The translations under genes were made by a program, and so were the position numbers. Of a stretch of 64,000 bases of DNA, positions 35,916-48,618 are shown piece by piece; position 1 is the stretch's first letter, and each line of letters starts with the position of its first letter. The notes below the pieces were generated by a model, which saw nothing but the letters and a program-made list of their open reading frames with translations, had not been told where the DNA came from and did not search any database. Source of the DNA: Tubulanus polymorphus (taxonomy: Eukaryota > Nemertea > Palaeonemertea > Tubulaniformes > Tubulanidae); assembly GCF_964204645.1 (NCBI RefSeq), contig NC_134036.1, forward strand, positions 3,337,501 through 3,401,500, in the 5' to 3' direction.

Positions 35916-38900
35916 ATGCCGTTTGTGATGATGTGCGGCTTTCCTTGCTCGGGAAAAACGACCAGAGCCGAACAGTTGAAGCGTTTTATCGAGGAGAACC
36001 GCAGCGGCGTCAGGGTTCATATTATTACTGAATCCGACCTAGGAAAAAACATTGTTTACATTGGTACGATACGGTCAATCTCAATTCAAATTATGATTTT
36101 ATTCGCCCACACTTATCAGACATAAACTAAGCTAATTTAATTCCATTATAAGCTAGCCAATTTCCATCCGGAGAAGTTTATTTATCAGCCAGTGTCCGGA
36201 CTATAAGCTGTCCAGTTCAATGTCTACTCTAGATTATAAGATGCTATAAGTACAGTTTGGACCAGACCCTGGCTTGCTTGAAAACCGTACAGTGTCCAGG
36301 CATCGATCCAAGCCTGTATCGAATGTCAAAATATGGCTAATATCCAACAAGGCCCAGTCCAATCTAGCCAGTGTCCAGTCAGAATTAACTAATGTCCTGT
36401 AATGCGACCAGCCAGCAGTGTCTCATTTAAACTACCTAATGTCCAGTTTAAGCTAGCCAATGTCCAGGTATCAATTCAAGCCAGTATCAAATATCGAAAC
36501 ATGGCTCATATCCAACTAGGCCCAGTCCAAGCTAGTCAGTGTCCCGTCAAAACTAGCTAATGCCTTGAAATGCTGCCAGCCAGCGTCGAGTTAAACTAGC
36601 TAATGTCCAGTCAAAGCTAGCCAATGTCCAGTCAGAATTAGCTAATGTCATGTTATGCCACCAGCCAGTGTCTCGTTTAAACTAGTGTCCAGTTCAGGCT
36701 AGCCAGTGTCCAGTCTGGCCAAATTAGCTAGTCCAATTTAAGCGGTTAATGTCCAAGCCAAATATTTTTGTAAAATATTGATATATCTATTTTCAGATTC
36801 GCTCAAAGAGAAGGAGACCAGGGCGACATTAAAATCAGAAGTTCAGAGGTGAGGCATGATTTATGTTTTTGATATGGCATGATCTATGTTTTTGATATAT
36901 CATTTAATGGCATTATTTGTGATAGGCCTTGCAGTCTGACTGGTTAAATAGTAATGAATGTTTATCTAAGACTAATTAAAATGATTTCATGTTGATTTCT
37001 TTAAATTTTCAGAAAAATCTCCAAAGAAGACGTCGTGATATTGGATTCATTGAATTATATAAAAGGTAGAAATCATTCGTTTCAGTTTGATAATGCCTGA
37101 AATCTGAGAAAGTACCAGTAATTATCTGTTGTATAATACGATTTCCAATTTTCTAGGATTCCGTTATGAACTTTTCTGCGTAACGAAATCAGCACAAACT
37201 CCTCAATGCGTGGTATGTATTTCACTAATAGTTGACCTGTGCCCGCCTGGTATCAGTTGTATACCATACTTGTAGTTATATATTATTCTGACGTAACTTG
37301 ATCAGCGGATTTAGTATTACCATATATGTAGATAAAGAGTATTCTGACGTAACAGGCACTTATCCTTAGATAAGGGCTTGTTATGCTTTCAGTCAAAGTC
37401 GAAAAGTCAATCAGAATTTTTTTGACTTGTTTTGAATTCAATGACAATGTGAACATCATCATCAGTAACTAATCATAATTTTACTGAATTGTTGAAGTTA
37501 CTGAGAATGAGATGGTCGTCATCAGTAACTACCATAATCATAATTTTACTGAATCGTTGAAGTTATTGACAATGCGATGGTCGTCATCAGTTACTTATCA
37601 TTATTTTACTGAATTGTTGAAGTTACTGAGAATTAGAAGATCGTCATCAGTAACTAATCATAATTTTACGGAATCGTTGAAGTTATTAAGAATGAGAAGG
37701 TCGTCATTAGTAACTAATCATAATTTTACTGAATCGTTGAAGTTATTGACAATTAGAAGATCGTCATCAGTAACTAAACATAATTTTACTGAATCCTTGT
37801 TTATGGTTGTTGATGTTTTAATCGTGTAGATATTCTGTGATATTAGCGAAGAATTATGCAAACAATGGAACAGCAGTCGTCCTGATGCTGACCAGTATTC
37901 ACATGATGTGTAAGTTTCTGCTGTTGACTAAAAAGAAAATCGTGTATATTAAATAAGGCTAAAAAAGAATACCTCGTTTCTCCTAATCAGCTGGGTCATT
38001 TTGTGAAACTGCAATAAAATTAGTAATCAGTTCATTTCCATATCTGCCGGGTCTGACAATGATAATGATTTAAGAATTGCAATATGATATGTACAGGGTT
38101 CATAGGGTCAACTCTTAAAAGCTCAAACAAGAAATGAGGTATCAATTTTTTTTAAAGTTAATATTCTATATATTCTATTGTTTTCTCTATATGTTAGTTT
38201 GAATGGATTGCTGATGAGATTCGAATGTCCCGATTCTCGGAATCGTTGGGATTCGCCGCTGTTCACGATACAAACCGACGACGAGCTGCCGTACGCGGAC
38301 ATCTGTAACGCCCTGTTTAATCAGAAAGCTCCGCCTCCAAATCAATCAACGCAATCGGTACGCCTTAACCCTTTCAGTGCTGACTAATTAATACCCTATA
38401 GTGCTGGAGAAAATTTGAAAATTCTAAAAAATTCCACCCTAGTGTGTTGAACAATGGGAATACCACTATAGTGCGTCTACACCGCAGTGCGGTGTATCGT
38501 TAGTTACTAGTATTTCACTATGTTTGACACTTGCTGCCATTTTTCAATAGAGATAATTACAAATTACTAATTCCATCAATACATCGCAGTGCGGTGTACT
38601 AGCAAAATCCATCACTGATTTATACACCGCACTGCGGTGTAGACGCACTGAAAGGGTTAAAGAAATTCATTATTGACCATTTTTTATGAAACTAGAGGGC
38701 CAGCCACCCCTATCATTTTTATATCCACCCGTCTGAGAAACAGCCATACCTTTTAAACTATCTGCTGCCCCTATCAGAAATAGAAAATTACACCAAAATT
38801 AAGGTTAAATTTTCTGTATTTTTGGGGGTTTGAAAAGGTGCAGCCCTGATGTCATACACTTAACACTCAATGCAGTCCCTTTAAGATTCCATCATATATG

Positions 38901-41900
38901 CATGGCTGGCTTCATAAATCCCCCTATGACATCATGGAAGTGGGCAACACATGTAACCTGAAAAAAAGGGTTGTTTAGATCGACTGACAGGATTGCTGTT
39001 CCAGAAAAGATGGCTGCCTCTGTTATCCTCCCTTTGACATTGTCAAATTTAGTGGGTCGGTCCATGCACTCCCAGCGAGAAGGGATAGTTGCAAAAAATA
39101 TCTAACTGTCTTTTGTTGTTTCAGCAACCGTTATCGTCATCGGATTTCCTTTACGAGTTGGATCGAATTACGAAAGAAATCATAAGCGTGAGTTCACTGT
39201 TTTATCTCTGCGCATCTGAATTCCACGGTTCAGGCTGCAATTTCACGAAAAAATTGACCACTTGGAAAATATTTTGAATTAACCTACACAGGATGGTGCT
39301 CCTGACCTAGGAAACCTGGAAAACTTAGGGAACCTGAAAAATCTAGAAAAAAATCGGGGAAAACTCGGGGAATTTGACAAATTTTACCAAAATCCTGGAA
39401 AACTGACCTCGTGTTTATTGATCAATGAATTCACACGATTCAATGAAAAATGAATGAATTGTAGCATTTTAGACCTAGAAATTTCTCCCGTTCACTCGAT
39501 GGAAATCGCATTGTGTAATCGCATGGAAATAAATATCTGGGAAAATTAAACTCGAGGGGATTTGTAAATTGGCGGAAAATGGCGCCAACCTGTTGTAAGT
39601 AACCATTGAGCCAGTTTATCTTAGATCGATTTAGGAGTTGAATCTTCTCGTGAAACTGGACAGTTTTGTTCATTTGTTCTGTGATCTTCGTGAATTGTGT
39701 TCACAATTTGTTCACATTTTTATCGTTTAGGAAATAATGTCTAGTCAAAAAACAGCCGTTCCCGGCGATGAGCTGAAGATTTCTGCAGCCAACGATTCAA
39801 TATCCTTTTTATATGATAATACCGGTATGTAGTCAGGTGAAGATCTAATTTTATACTAAAAAGGTTTGTTTAGAGACTGATTTATTCCAGTTTGGAAATT
39901 TTCCTACTATCTGGGAAATGTTCTATGCCTACTTACACAGTGACGGGTTTTGGGGGCGGTCTCGGGGTCGGGACACCTGCCTTCCCATTGATGTGACCCT
40001 TTTCAAGACAGAAATCGTTAAAAACCTGTAAATTTGAAACTCCTCCACTCGGAAATTGCAACCTTTCGGATTTATTTCCTCGAAAATATTCAAAACCAAG
40101 GGCGAAACTGTGGGGAACCGTAATAGAGGCCTCTGACTTGGCTGCTTCATGCGAGAAATGTCTTTTCTTTTCTTCTGGACCCGGCCCCTTCCAATTTTCC
40201 TCCATCCACCCCTGTTGCATACACGAAGGTTGTTTCTGTGCGTGATTTTTCATTTAGGTTTTCATAATAATAAAGACAAATTGAACGATAAAGAAAGAAC
40301 GATTAAGACAAGAGTATGTACAAAAATGTATTACTAGCCTATTTATAAATGCAAAATAATCGCTTGAAATGACTGAATTGAAAGCTTTATAAAAAGATTA
40401 TCAAGCAGTACGATTCACAGCTATAATCGATTGGATGATTGTGGTGGCATGCACGTAACAAGCCGACAGTTTAAGTAATTCAACTCAACGCAATATTTCT
40501 AAAACACTCCGAATAGTAAAAAAGATTCGACTAATGTTTCATTCTCTTGATTTCAATACTCATCAAGGACACGTTTAAACATGTTCAACATGTCCGTCGT
40601 GTTCGATAATACAATCAGATAAATGATACATGTATTCTTACATCCCTTCGCACTGCGAAGTAATAACTTAAGTTTTGCACAGGTATCTCATCGTTTAACT
40701 GGTTCCTAGCGCTGTCTGGCCTTACCGTTGACTTTCTTAAGGGGGCCAAGTCGGAAAGTCGTGGCTTAACTAATTCTAAACGTTCGTTGTCATATGTCGT
40801 AAGACTGGTCTAAACAAAATCTAAGACTTTACTGCACAACGGCCCGCAGTTTTCGAGTATGGATAGTACAACCTTGGAGAAATCATTTGACGAATGGTTA
40901 CTTCAAGGTACACAGCCCAGCCAGCCGCTGTTATCATGAAGATAAGTAAGGACTATAGGGCTAAACCCATTTAACCCACCCATCCAAAGCAAAAACAATT
41001 GACTTAAAGTTTTAGAATGACTCACGCATAGATATACATGATCACAAGCTAAAAGTGTGACTCAGACTACCAAAAAATATGAAATGGATTTTCCCTGATT
41101 AAAGAGGTTAAAGCTTAACTTTTACGGGGCCAGATTTCGCCTGGTGAGTTTATAGTTAAGTATATATATATATATATATCTATGAAGTAGAATTCTCTGA
41201 AAGCTGACTAATTTACATAGACTTATGCATTATTGCATTGTTTCTTTTTCTCACTGTAGAATAAGAACTATCGATATGTAACACCACCGACCGAAAAGCT
41301 GCGCGCTTCATCTCTTTTCGATCCCGACTCCACACTGAAATCCAACTGTCATTATCAGATCTAAAGTTCGAAATTTACCGCTGTTGTTGCTGCTGCTACC
41401 GGCTGCTCGATTCGTTCAAGTATTTCCGTCACTCGAATTTTGATTATCCATTAATTCAATCTCTTCAGAAGCATTTTGTCTGTGCGATTGTTCTTCTTGA
41501 TGATCTTTATGTCTGGCAGAAGTCGGTGACCGCGGCTTATTGCGACGATAGAGACAAACAGCCAACAACCCGAATAATACTGCCACGCACACCACTCCTA
41601 CTACCACTCCTACAATTTGACCGGGGTCGAGCGGATTTGATACCTGCTTTCCACTCTCGACTGTAGACCTTGTGCTGTTTAATACTGTTTGATTCAAGCG
41701 TTCTGTAGTCGCATCTTTACCTGGAAAAATTCAGTTTAGAAATGGTTAAATTCCTGAACCTAATTTTCTAAATCTTAGTCTATACCCAGTTCAACTGATG
41801 GGTTTAATTCAACTATGGACCTAGTTCCACAGTTGTTTGGGTCTCATTCGAATACGGATCCAGTCCACAGTTCCACAGTTTTTTTGTGGTTTAATTCTAG

Positions 41901-44900
41901 TGTGGATACAGTTGTGTGAGATAAATTTGTCTCTGGTCCCAGTTGCACGGTTGTTAGGATTTAATTTAAGTCTGGATCCAGTTTCACAATTTTGTGGGAT
42001 AAATTCGTCTCTAGATCCAGTTCCACAATTTTGTATTATATTTATTTTCTGAATAATTTACATCAATGTATAAAGGATATATTAATTTAGACTTGCATTT
42101 AACAGAAGTTATATAATTAATTTGTTTTATATATTACATATAAGCTCAAGCCATTGTTACATAAAGGACATAAAGAGTTCAATAATCAACGTTCAAACTT
42201 CAAGAAGCCCTTATCGCGGGGAAGTCCCTTTTTTATGGCGTCATCATGACGCATATATGACGAACAAACAATACCTCTTTTTTCATAGACTACGATGTCG
42301 TGGCAAACTTTTCTTAAGTCGTTAATCGAACAACAGATTGTCATGTTTCTGGTGACCGTGAACTGTACATGCTCGAGCGGTTGGTTCGTCGGTGTTTTGC
42401 TGATGTTGTTGCACTTTTTCCCGATCTTACCCTCGTACGGCGACTCGCGGAATTCGGGGCTCGTCGTGCATTCGTTCGACAACATGACGTCTTCTTCCCC
42501 GCGGCTCCGAGATTCGAATCTCAGAGTGCGCAGGAGCGGGTCATCTACGTGGTGTATCCACTGACATGTGGCATCCATCCTGGTGTTGTTAGCTACAGGA
42601 CTCGATGGCGTCACGGTCAATTCGAGTAAATCTGAAAGTATAGCAACGATCATCGAAGAAACTATTGACATTGATAAGACCGTTATTGTAGTTATTAATC
42701 ATTAAAGACGTTGCTAACAGCAATGATGACTCAGGATCATTTTAAAACACGTCAGCAAAAAAAATACATGCACCATCTTATCAGAATCTTGTGCTGGAGT
42801 TTCATAAGAATTCACCCGAGACATTTTTTGATAGAACTAAACATGAACTACCGCCAGTAATTAGATATTTCACCAACACGCGCCTTCGGACGGTGGACAA
42901 CGATGTGCGAGTAGGATTTCCAGACTGACGATACCTGTATAAAGTGAATGGTTCGAGTAGAATTTGATTTTTAGAACACTTACCCACTTCGATCTTCCGG
43001 AATTCTCTCGGATAATTTTTATATGTGCAAACGTATGTACCAGCATCGGCGAAAGTGAAATTATCATTCGTTACATTGACGACCGCATGATCACCGTCCT
43101 GCATCTGATTCGAACTCCATTTGTTGAATTTAAGGACATCGCGTCCATTTGCGATGTATTCATCGTCGGTGCCATTTTTTTTGCATAATCGCGTTTGGTA
43201 ATCTCTATCGTCGTCAGCCGGTCCACACGCTATCGTCACCGGACCCCCGCTCGCCGGTAGCCTCAACGAAGACGGCGTGACTGACATGTTTATCTTAGGA
43301 GATCGCACCACACCTGTTGAAGAGATGATGGTATTACGACATGCTCATGTCAATGATGAGGGAAACCTGGAGAAGGGAGCGATCGACGTCTCGTAGAATC
43401 TTTGGCATTGGTTTGCCGAAAACCGTTCTAATACGAATCCAAATTGTGAAGCATTATTGAAACCAGAGTAGTGATTTCGTTTGGAATCTACGATGTCTGG
43501 TGTACTAGAACTCATCATCGGATGCCTTAATTGAAAATACCGCTACCGACCGGCACGCATTAGATATTCTATTAGCACACTTTTAAAAAGCAGTACTTCG
43601 CCAGAGACGTCGATAGCTGTTTTAGTCAACAGCCGAACGCCGTGGTTTCATTTTGATAAATTCTGTCGCATTAAATTCGAATTGTGGGACTTCCTCATTT
43701 ATTCATTCTACGTATTACCATTCATCTCAATTTCTGATCGTCCATTCGATGCTTCTCTGGAAGGCAGTGGTTCGAAGCCTGTGACATGATGTAATGCCGG
43801 GCATGGAAAATCTCACGGATCTCTTTCGTTTTCTTGCAATAAAACAATGTCTATTCTGACTTACCTTTCAAACTTCTGGCGTTCACCGCTCGTGGTGTAC
43901 AGGTCGAGACGATGAGACAAGTCGCCATCAAAGCGAAAATAAGCCGGATCATTTCTACTATAACATCAGGAGAAACTATGTTGCCTTCTGTTTCAGTTAA
44001 AGCCCTTTTCATCATCGACCAGCTCGGTAACCTGCATCGACGGAAGTGAATCATTTACAGTCTGCGATACAAATTTTAATCGTTTGGTGGCGTCTCGTAC
44101 GCTACGTTAGTGGGTAATGGGTAATTTATGCAAATTTATCCACGAAAATCGCGCACCGTCGCCATACCCGGATCAGTACGCGTGTTCGTTTCTGAATAAC
44201 TTATGCAAATTTACGATCCGAAAGGCAACATGGCCGCCCACTCGACTTCATGTTAACGTTTTATAATCCATCGCGATAAACCTATTATCCAAGTTACATG
44301 TACTATTAATTGTACTGAATGGAGTATTTGAATCGACCAATGAGTCCTAACAGACTTACAATTAGAAGTGGGTTCGATTTTGTTTGCAAGAATGGGGAAA
44401 ATCCCGTGACGTCATGGCTATATTTAGATAGCGTACGTAATCATATGCACACGGAAGTTACATATTTACATGGAGTCTAACTGTGTGACACAAATTCGAT
44501 TGACGACGAGTAAAATCTGTTGGCGAATTTCCAAGATAATATAATGTGAAAATATGTATTTGATTTTTATAACTGTTCGGTGGCGGATATTGAGGCAACT
44601 GATGAAACACCGGCGGCCGTAGATGTTAATTAGACCATTCCCTAATCCCATATGACGTCACCATCAAACTACCGACTGTGAAATCGCTAGTAGTTTCAGG
44701 CGCAAATTTTGCAAATTCTTTTTTACCCTTATTTAAATGAAAGTTTCGTACCTTACCTTTTAAAAGCGTCTAAAGCCCGCGATACCAATTTTCAGAAAGT
44801 GAAAGTTTGTTCCAGACGCCGTCGAATAATCACATTTATCGTTTATCCGTTTAACACGCGAAATACTGAAATTGATACGATTCGCTTTCTTTTACGCGAA

Positions 44901-46940
44901 ATCCTGTTAAAATCGACACAATTAGCCCTCTGTTTGTCGCAGAAACGTTGGTTCGATCTATGTTTGACTGAAGACTGAAGGCGTAATGAATTGAATACGC
45001 TCCTGTCGTCGCTTTTATCTTGCACGGGTCAACGATGGCGTTTGGGTTTCCCTGATAAACTAAATTAGGATCTTATCGTCATACTAGGTGCTTACGTCAT
45101 GCTTAAGAGTATACTTGAAATTCCGGACCCATCACTTTGACTCAGTTTTACATGTACGGTCACATTTAGTCGCGAAATGAAATCTAACTTTTACATCAAC
45201 CCTTTATCCTCGATTTGTCGTCACGTCGCAATTCACATTTTGATTTTTTTTTACGTGCACGTTCGATTCATATTGTCCCGTTTCTATCCGTATAGTAATC
45301 TGTAGTATATGATCATTTATTATGCATAAGTCTATTTCCATTAAGTCGATTAAACATATCCAGGACTCACGCACGTAAGCGAGTTGTTTATATTTCATAT
45401 GCGTAGAGAGAGTAATAGGCCTATATTTAATCTGTGTTGTTATGTAGTGTTTTTCCGACCGGTTATGTGCGACCAAATTGACTGATACTGCGTCACAGCT
45501 GTGTCAGAAAAAGGGCCTTCTGTAGTACATTAAATACATAATTGAACGGTTAAAGTCGCTGTCTAGAAATGGCTGAGATAAAAATCCTGAACTCTACAAT
45601 TCGTGGCCACTTGCCTCGAAATCAGGAAAAGTTGGGGAATAGTCAAGGAATTTTGTTTAAAAAAAGAGAGCTAAAAATCATGGAAAGATTAGGGAAATTA
45701 GTTGAGATTTCTAATTCGCGCACAAAATCCAACAGTTTCCATCTCTGACTGTGCAGATCAAGAGTCAAATAATAGTAGCCACCCTGATCTAGATGAACGC
45801 TTTTAGGAAAGTGTGTTGTTGGAATGCTGATATATCTGGTTTTTTGAATTTAAAGTATCTCAGGTGAAGTTCTGAACACATGTGAATTGCGCAGATAAAA
45901 TGTCTAATGTCTGGTGTTTGTAGTTGAAATGTCTTTTGTCTGGTGTTTGTAGTTCAGGTGATGTTACGAAAATACACGCGAAGCCTTGGTGATCAAATAT
46001 TCAAAAAAAAAGTCTCAAATGTTTTAAGTCTTTGGGCTGGTTCCTCAGTTGAGACTTAAGTCCAAAAATGATCTTAAATTTTAAGACCGGTGTTTAGTTA
46101 TTAGATTGGTTTATAGAACTAAAATGGTCTTAAATTGGTCTTAAGTCTAAGCCATGACTATGGAACTGGGCTGTGGGTTGATTGTCGCATTACTGTGGAC
46201 AAAAACACCATACGGTGCGTGCAAGTGTAGTATTTTTTTTGTGAAAGGAATATACCGGTAGTGAATATATCTGTCGCATATGTGTCACCGAAAATTTGTA
46301 GCAAGTTTCATATGGTCTCAACTATGTTTGTCACCAATATTGACCTAATTAGGGAACCTGGTGATTGTTTACCTCTCTCTAAAAATATACCATCATAGAT
46401 CAGGGCAGTGTAATAAGTTACACATTACACTTCCTGCATAGATATAGAAATGAAAAGTTATTAGGGATGAAAATGGCTTTAGAGGAGTTGATCCAGGCTG
46501 AATAAAGGGGTTCACATATGAAAAGGCACTTTTCAGTAGTTAAAAAGAATAAAAGTTTGAAAATTGAGGTAGATTTTTATGCAGTTTTAGCGCATATTAG
46601 TGCTTTAACCCTACTGTGGACTTTAGTCATAAATCAAGTAAAGAGTAGCTCTTTAAATATAAATGTTAATACCAATTCTTGGTATGTAGGTTTTCGTTGT
46701 GAGATTTTCTCGCTTCGGAGAATTTTCTTTCTCGATTCTGTTTAATTCTAGGAAATATCCGAAACGTTTATGGCGTGTTTTTTTCCTTTACTGTCGTACT
46801 TCAGTTTTCAGCGAGTCATCACTTTGGCCGAACTGCAGAGATCCCGCCGTCAGTTCATCACCTACACGAAAGTGCACACGGTCGACGTTCCCAAAATAGC
46901 GAACTTGTTCGTTCAGTATCTCAACAACAGCGTCAAATAA
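35916..46940 (+). CDS. KTI12: KTI12 homologue, Elongator-associated P-loop protein
   Basis: KTI12 is a P-loop protein that works with Elongator in modifying wobble uridines of tRNA. Exons: 35916-36063, 36797-36848, 37013-37065, 37157-37212, 37830-37909, 38198-38357, 39125-39187, 39731-39799, 46800-46940; total 822 nt, 273 residues, in frame throughout. Walker A is at residues 8-15 (GFPCSGKT). Conserved blocks follow in family order: VVILDSLNYIKGFRYELFC, RFECPDSRNRWDSPLFT, APPPNQSTQSQPLSS, QKTAVPGDELK, and the C-terminal VITLAELQRSRRQFITYTK then IANLFVQYL. The last exon is 7.0 kb away. Its frame fits only if the intron runs from ATATCCTTTT (39,800) to GTAC (46,799), a U12-type AT-AC intron; the nearby GTATGT at 39,826 gives the wrong phase. 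The gene is shorter than the human protein (354 residues), which has an extra central insertion. An Ig-receptor gene lies inside the last intron on the other strand. Confidence 0.93.
36140..36760. repeat. Degenerate repeats in KTI12 intron 1
   Basis: A phrase of about 20 bp close to agctagccaatgtccagtc is repeated with variation over some 600 bp. A longer period of about 169 bp is visible from tgtccaggcatcgatccaag (36,294) and tgtccaggtatcaattcaag (36,463). Confidence 0.75.
37456..37803. repeat. Tandem repeat, about 60-bp unit, 6 copies, in KTI12 intron 4
   Basis: The unit is tcgtcatcagtaactaatca followed by taattttactgaatcgttga and agtta-tgagaat-aga. Because the unit is near a multiple of three, it creates a 105-codon ORF (37,512-37,829) with an internally repeated peptide. 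That ORF is a by-product of the repeat within an intron. Confidence 0.85.
38380..38660. repeat. Dispersed repeat with caccgcactgcggtg palindrome
   Basis: The longest copy of this family in the window, in KTI12 intron 6. It begins near agtgctggagaaaatttga, contains three palindromic ccgcagtgcggtg-like cores (38,490, 38,586 and 38,625) and ends gcactgaaagggttaa. The inverted cores would fold, suggesting a non-autonomous element. Confidence 0.65.
39300..39660. repeat. Dispersed A/G-rich repeat in KTI12 intron 7
   Basis: It contains ctgacctaggaaacctggaaaac, gaaaaatctagaaaaaa, and ggggaatttgacaaatttta. Reverse-oriented relatives lie in the dUTPase introns at about 33,900-34,060 and 34,600-34,760 (gagttttttctagatttctc type). 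A family shared between adjacent genes. Confidence 0.55.
39800..39809 (+). other. U12-type AT-AC 5' splice site in KTI12
   Basis: ATATCCTTTT directly follows codon TCA of exon 8. It matches the established consensus for AT-AC U12 introns over all ten positions. Using it makes the protein align residue for residue with the known KTI12 C-terminus. Confidence 0.8.
41416..43952 (-). CDS. Two-Ig-domain transmembrane receptor, nested in KTI12 intron 8
   Basis: Not recognised as a named gene. Exons 43952-43865, 43313-42984, 42631-42275 and 41720-41416 join to 359 residues with all three introns in phase 1, one exon per domain. Residues 1-24 are a signal peptide (MIRLIFALMATCLIV). Residues 30-139 form a V-like Ig domain: first Cys in PVTIACGPAD, WSSNQ, and the classical DAGTYVCTY. 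Residues 140-258 form a second Ig-like domain with ATCQW and the double-cysteine TICCSINDLRKVC. Residues 294-316 are a transmembrane helix (VGVVCVAVLFGLLAVCLY). A polar 43-residue tail follows (RRNKPRSPTSARHKD...) with no ITAM or ITIM tyrosine motif. Several Asn glycosylation sites occur. It lies entirely within an intron of KTI12 on the opposite strand. It is the transmembrane member of a three-gene family (see 48,619 and 52,521); a role in recognition or adhesion is inferred. Confidence 0.85.
41778..42033. repeat. Short degenerate tandem repeat in Ig gene intron 3
   Basis: About five copies of a 50-60 bp unit around gtctggatccagttccacaa and ttgt-ggataaattcgtctc. Divergence rises toward the left end. 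Confidence 0.65.
43953..46781. other. Remainder of the KTI12 AT-AC intron, no further gene
   Basis: Contains the upstream region of the nested Ig gene. It also holds a copy of the 27,060-type repeat in reverse (45,850-45,960) and a degraded foldback element (46,032-46,160). The few ORFs of 60-90 codons have no splice context or recognisable content. Confidence 0.5.
46782..46799 (+). other. U12-type branch region and AC 3' splice site in KTI12
   Basis: TTCCTTTAC resembles the U12 branch consensus TTCCTTRAY with one mismatch. Its adenosine (46,790) is 9 nt before the end of the intron, and the intron ends GTAC, giving the AC terminus. The exon resumes TTC AGT TTT CAG CGA. Confidence 0.75.
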
Positions 46941-48618
46941 AACCGTCGTTTACCGCGTAATTATCTTGTACGATCTTCTTTTTAATCGTTTTGTTGTTTG
47001 AAGAACTCAAAACGGGGAAAACTAACCACTGGTTGAGGCGCATGTTTTTTTTCCCATTTTCGTTTCGAACTAAAAACTTAATCCTCAAGAACACACGTCG
47101 TGTTTCGACGATCACTTCGTCATTTTATTTCATTAGATGCATGCCAAAGTGTGGGCGAACACCTTCTGTTCATTTTGAATTTGAAAATGTCCCGGCAGGA
47201 ACGCACGTGAAGTATGGACAATCGAGAAGAAAGTCGTTTCATGAATATCGACAGTTCTTTTCCTACCAAGTTTGCGTTATGAAATTTGTTCGATTTGAAA
47301 GCCAACTGATATTTTGATATCGTACTCGTTGTTCGCACTTTATTTTCGCATATTATATAATACAGTCGAAACACATGCATCCACAGTTACACACTGCACT
47401 ATCAAGCGCACATATCGTTACCAGTTAAAAAAAAACTTTATCAATATCAATACAATATATGAGGAAAGCGAACTCCTAACGTGTATAAAGTTCAATGGTC
47501 ATTGGCACGTTGAAAAAAATCTTTTTCGAATTCAATAGATAATCTCAATAGATAGAATGAAGTGAATACAATGATTGATTGTAGCGTAAATATAGAAAAT
47601 AGAAAAAGAAGGCCTAACGATCAGCATTGCTTCTGCACACGTCGTGGTCTGCTGTAAACAGCACCGATTTATGAAGTCATTTGATTCGCATAACTCTAAT
47701 ATCATATCATGCGTAATATTATGTATCATTCCTAAGATGGCATTATTGGATCACGATATAAACTAAGAAGGACTTTCAGTGAATGTTGAGGATTGTTATG
47801 TACCGTTTTATCTATATGAGCCCAATGAAAAACACCAGTGCATCGGTAAACTGAATGGGAGGTGCCTCAACGTGTGTTTTAGCACTTTGAATTGAATTGA
47901 GCAGACGCCTCTAGTGTGAATCAAATCAGTCACTGTTAACCACTCCACTCGGGACTTAACTGCACTATGCACAGTGAAACACAGTGTGCTCTTAATCTTC
48001 ATCTAGGCACGTTACCAAACGAATTTGATAAAATTATAGTTTTGAATGTTTAGGTCAACAGGATTGTAATAAACTATTGAATAGATATACGAAAACTTAA
48101 CGTGCCAACGACCTTAAAATGCTACTGCGGAAGTTGTTTCAGCTGTGGGAATAACAAGGAAACAGTTCAATATATATTTATGGAAAATTGTATCGTTTAG
48201 TTTCTCATCCAAAATTTATTCATCTTTCTACGTATCTTTAATTGACGTGGGAGATCGCTTTCCACGCCCGTTTTCAATACATCTACAGGCACATACTACG
48301 AAGCATACTCAGGATTTCGTGACCTCGATAAATGTTGATTGACAAGCTCATAATTAGGTACCCTAATCGGAAAAAAAGATATCTGTTCCGAATGTAAATG
48401 ACCAATAGTAAAAACAGCGAATACATTTCAGATCATACAGGAATGTGTGTTAGAATTATTAATACTCTCATCGGAAAAATGCTAAAAATGCTTTTATTTT
48501 GATATGATCACATTGTAAGAAACCGTAAATACCCTTATCTAGTGTCAAAAAATAATGTCAAATATCAAAAACATAGCAAAAAGATTCGTCGTCTCATTTT
48601 AAGTCACAGGAATGTGAA
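46941..48618. other. KTI12 3' flank and Ig gene 2 3' flank, no gene
   Basis: Convergent 3' region. A minus-strand AATAAA at 48,493-48,498 lies 121 bp past the stop of the Ig gene at 48,619. A stretch near 48,140-48,180 (gggaataacaaggaaacagttcaat) resembles 52,230-52,270, consistent with the duplication described for the Ig genes. Confidence 0.5.

Noticed and set aside
42122-42629. Plus-strand ORFs overlapping the Ig gene exon 3
   Set aside because: The minus strand has Ig cysteines, splice sites and phase agreement with its neighbours.
39826-46812. Conventional GT-AG intron from GTATGT (39,826) to TTCAG (46,806) or TTTTCAG (46,813) in KTI12
   Set aside because: Either acceptor puts the C-terminal exon out of frame; the AT-AC ends keep frame and align with the family.
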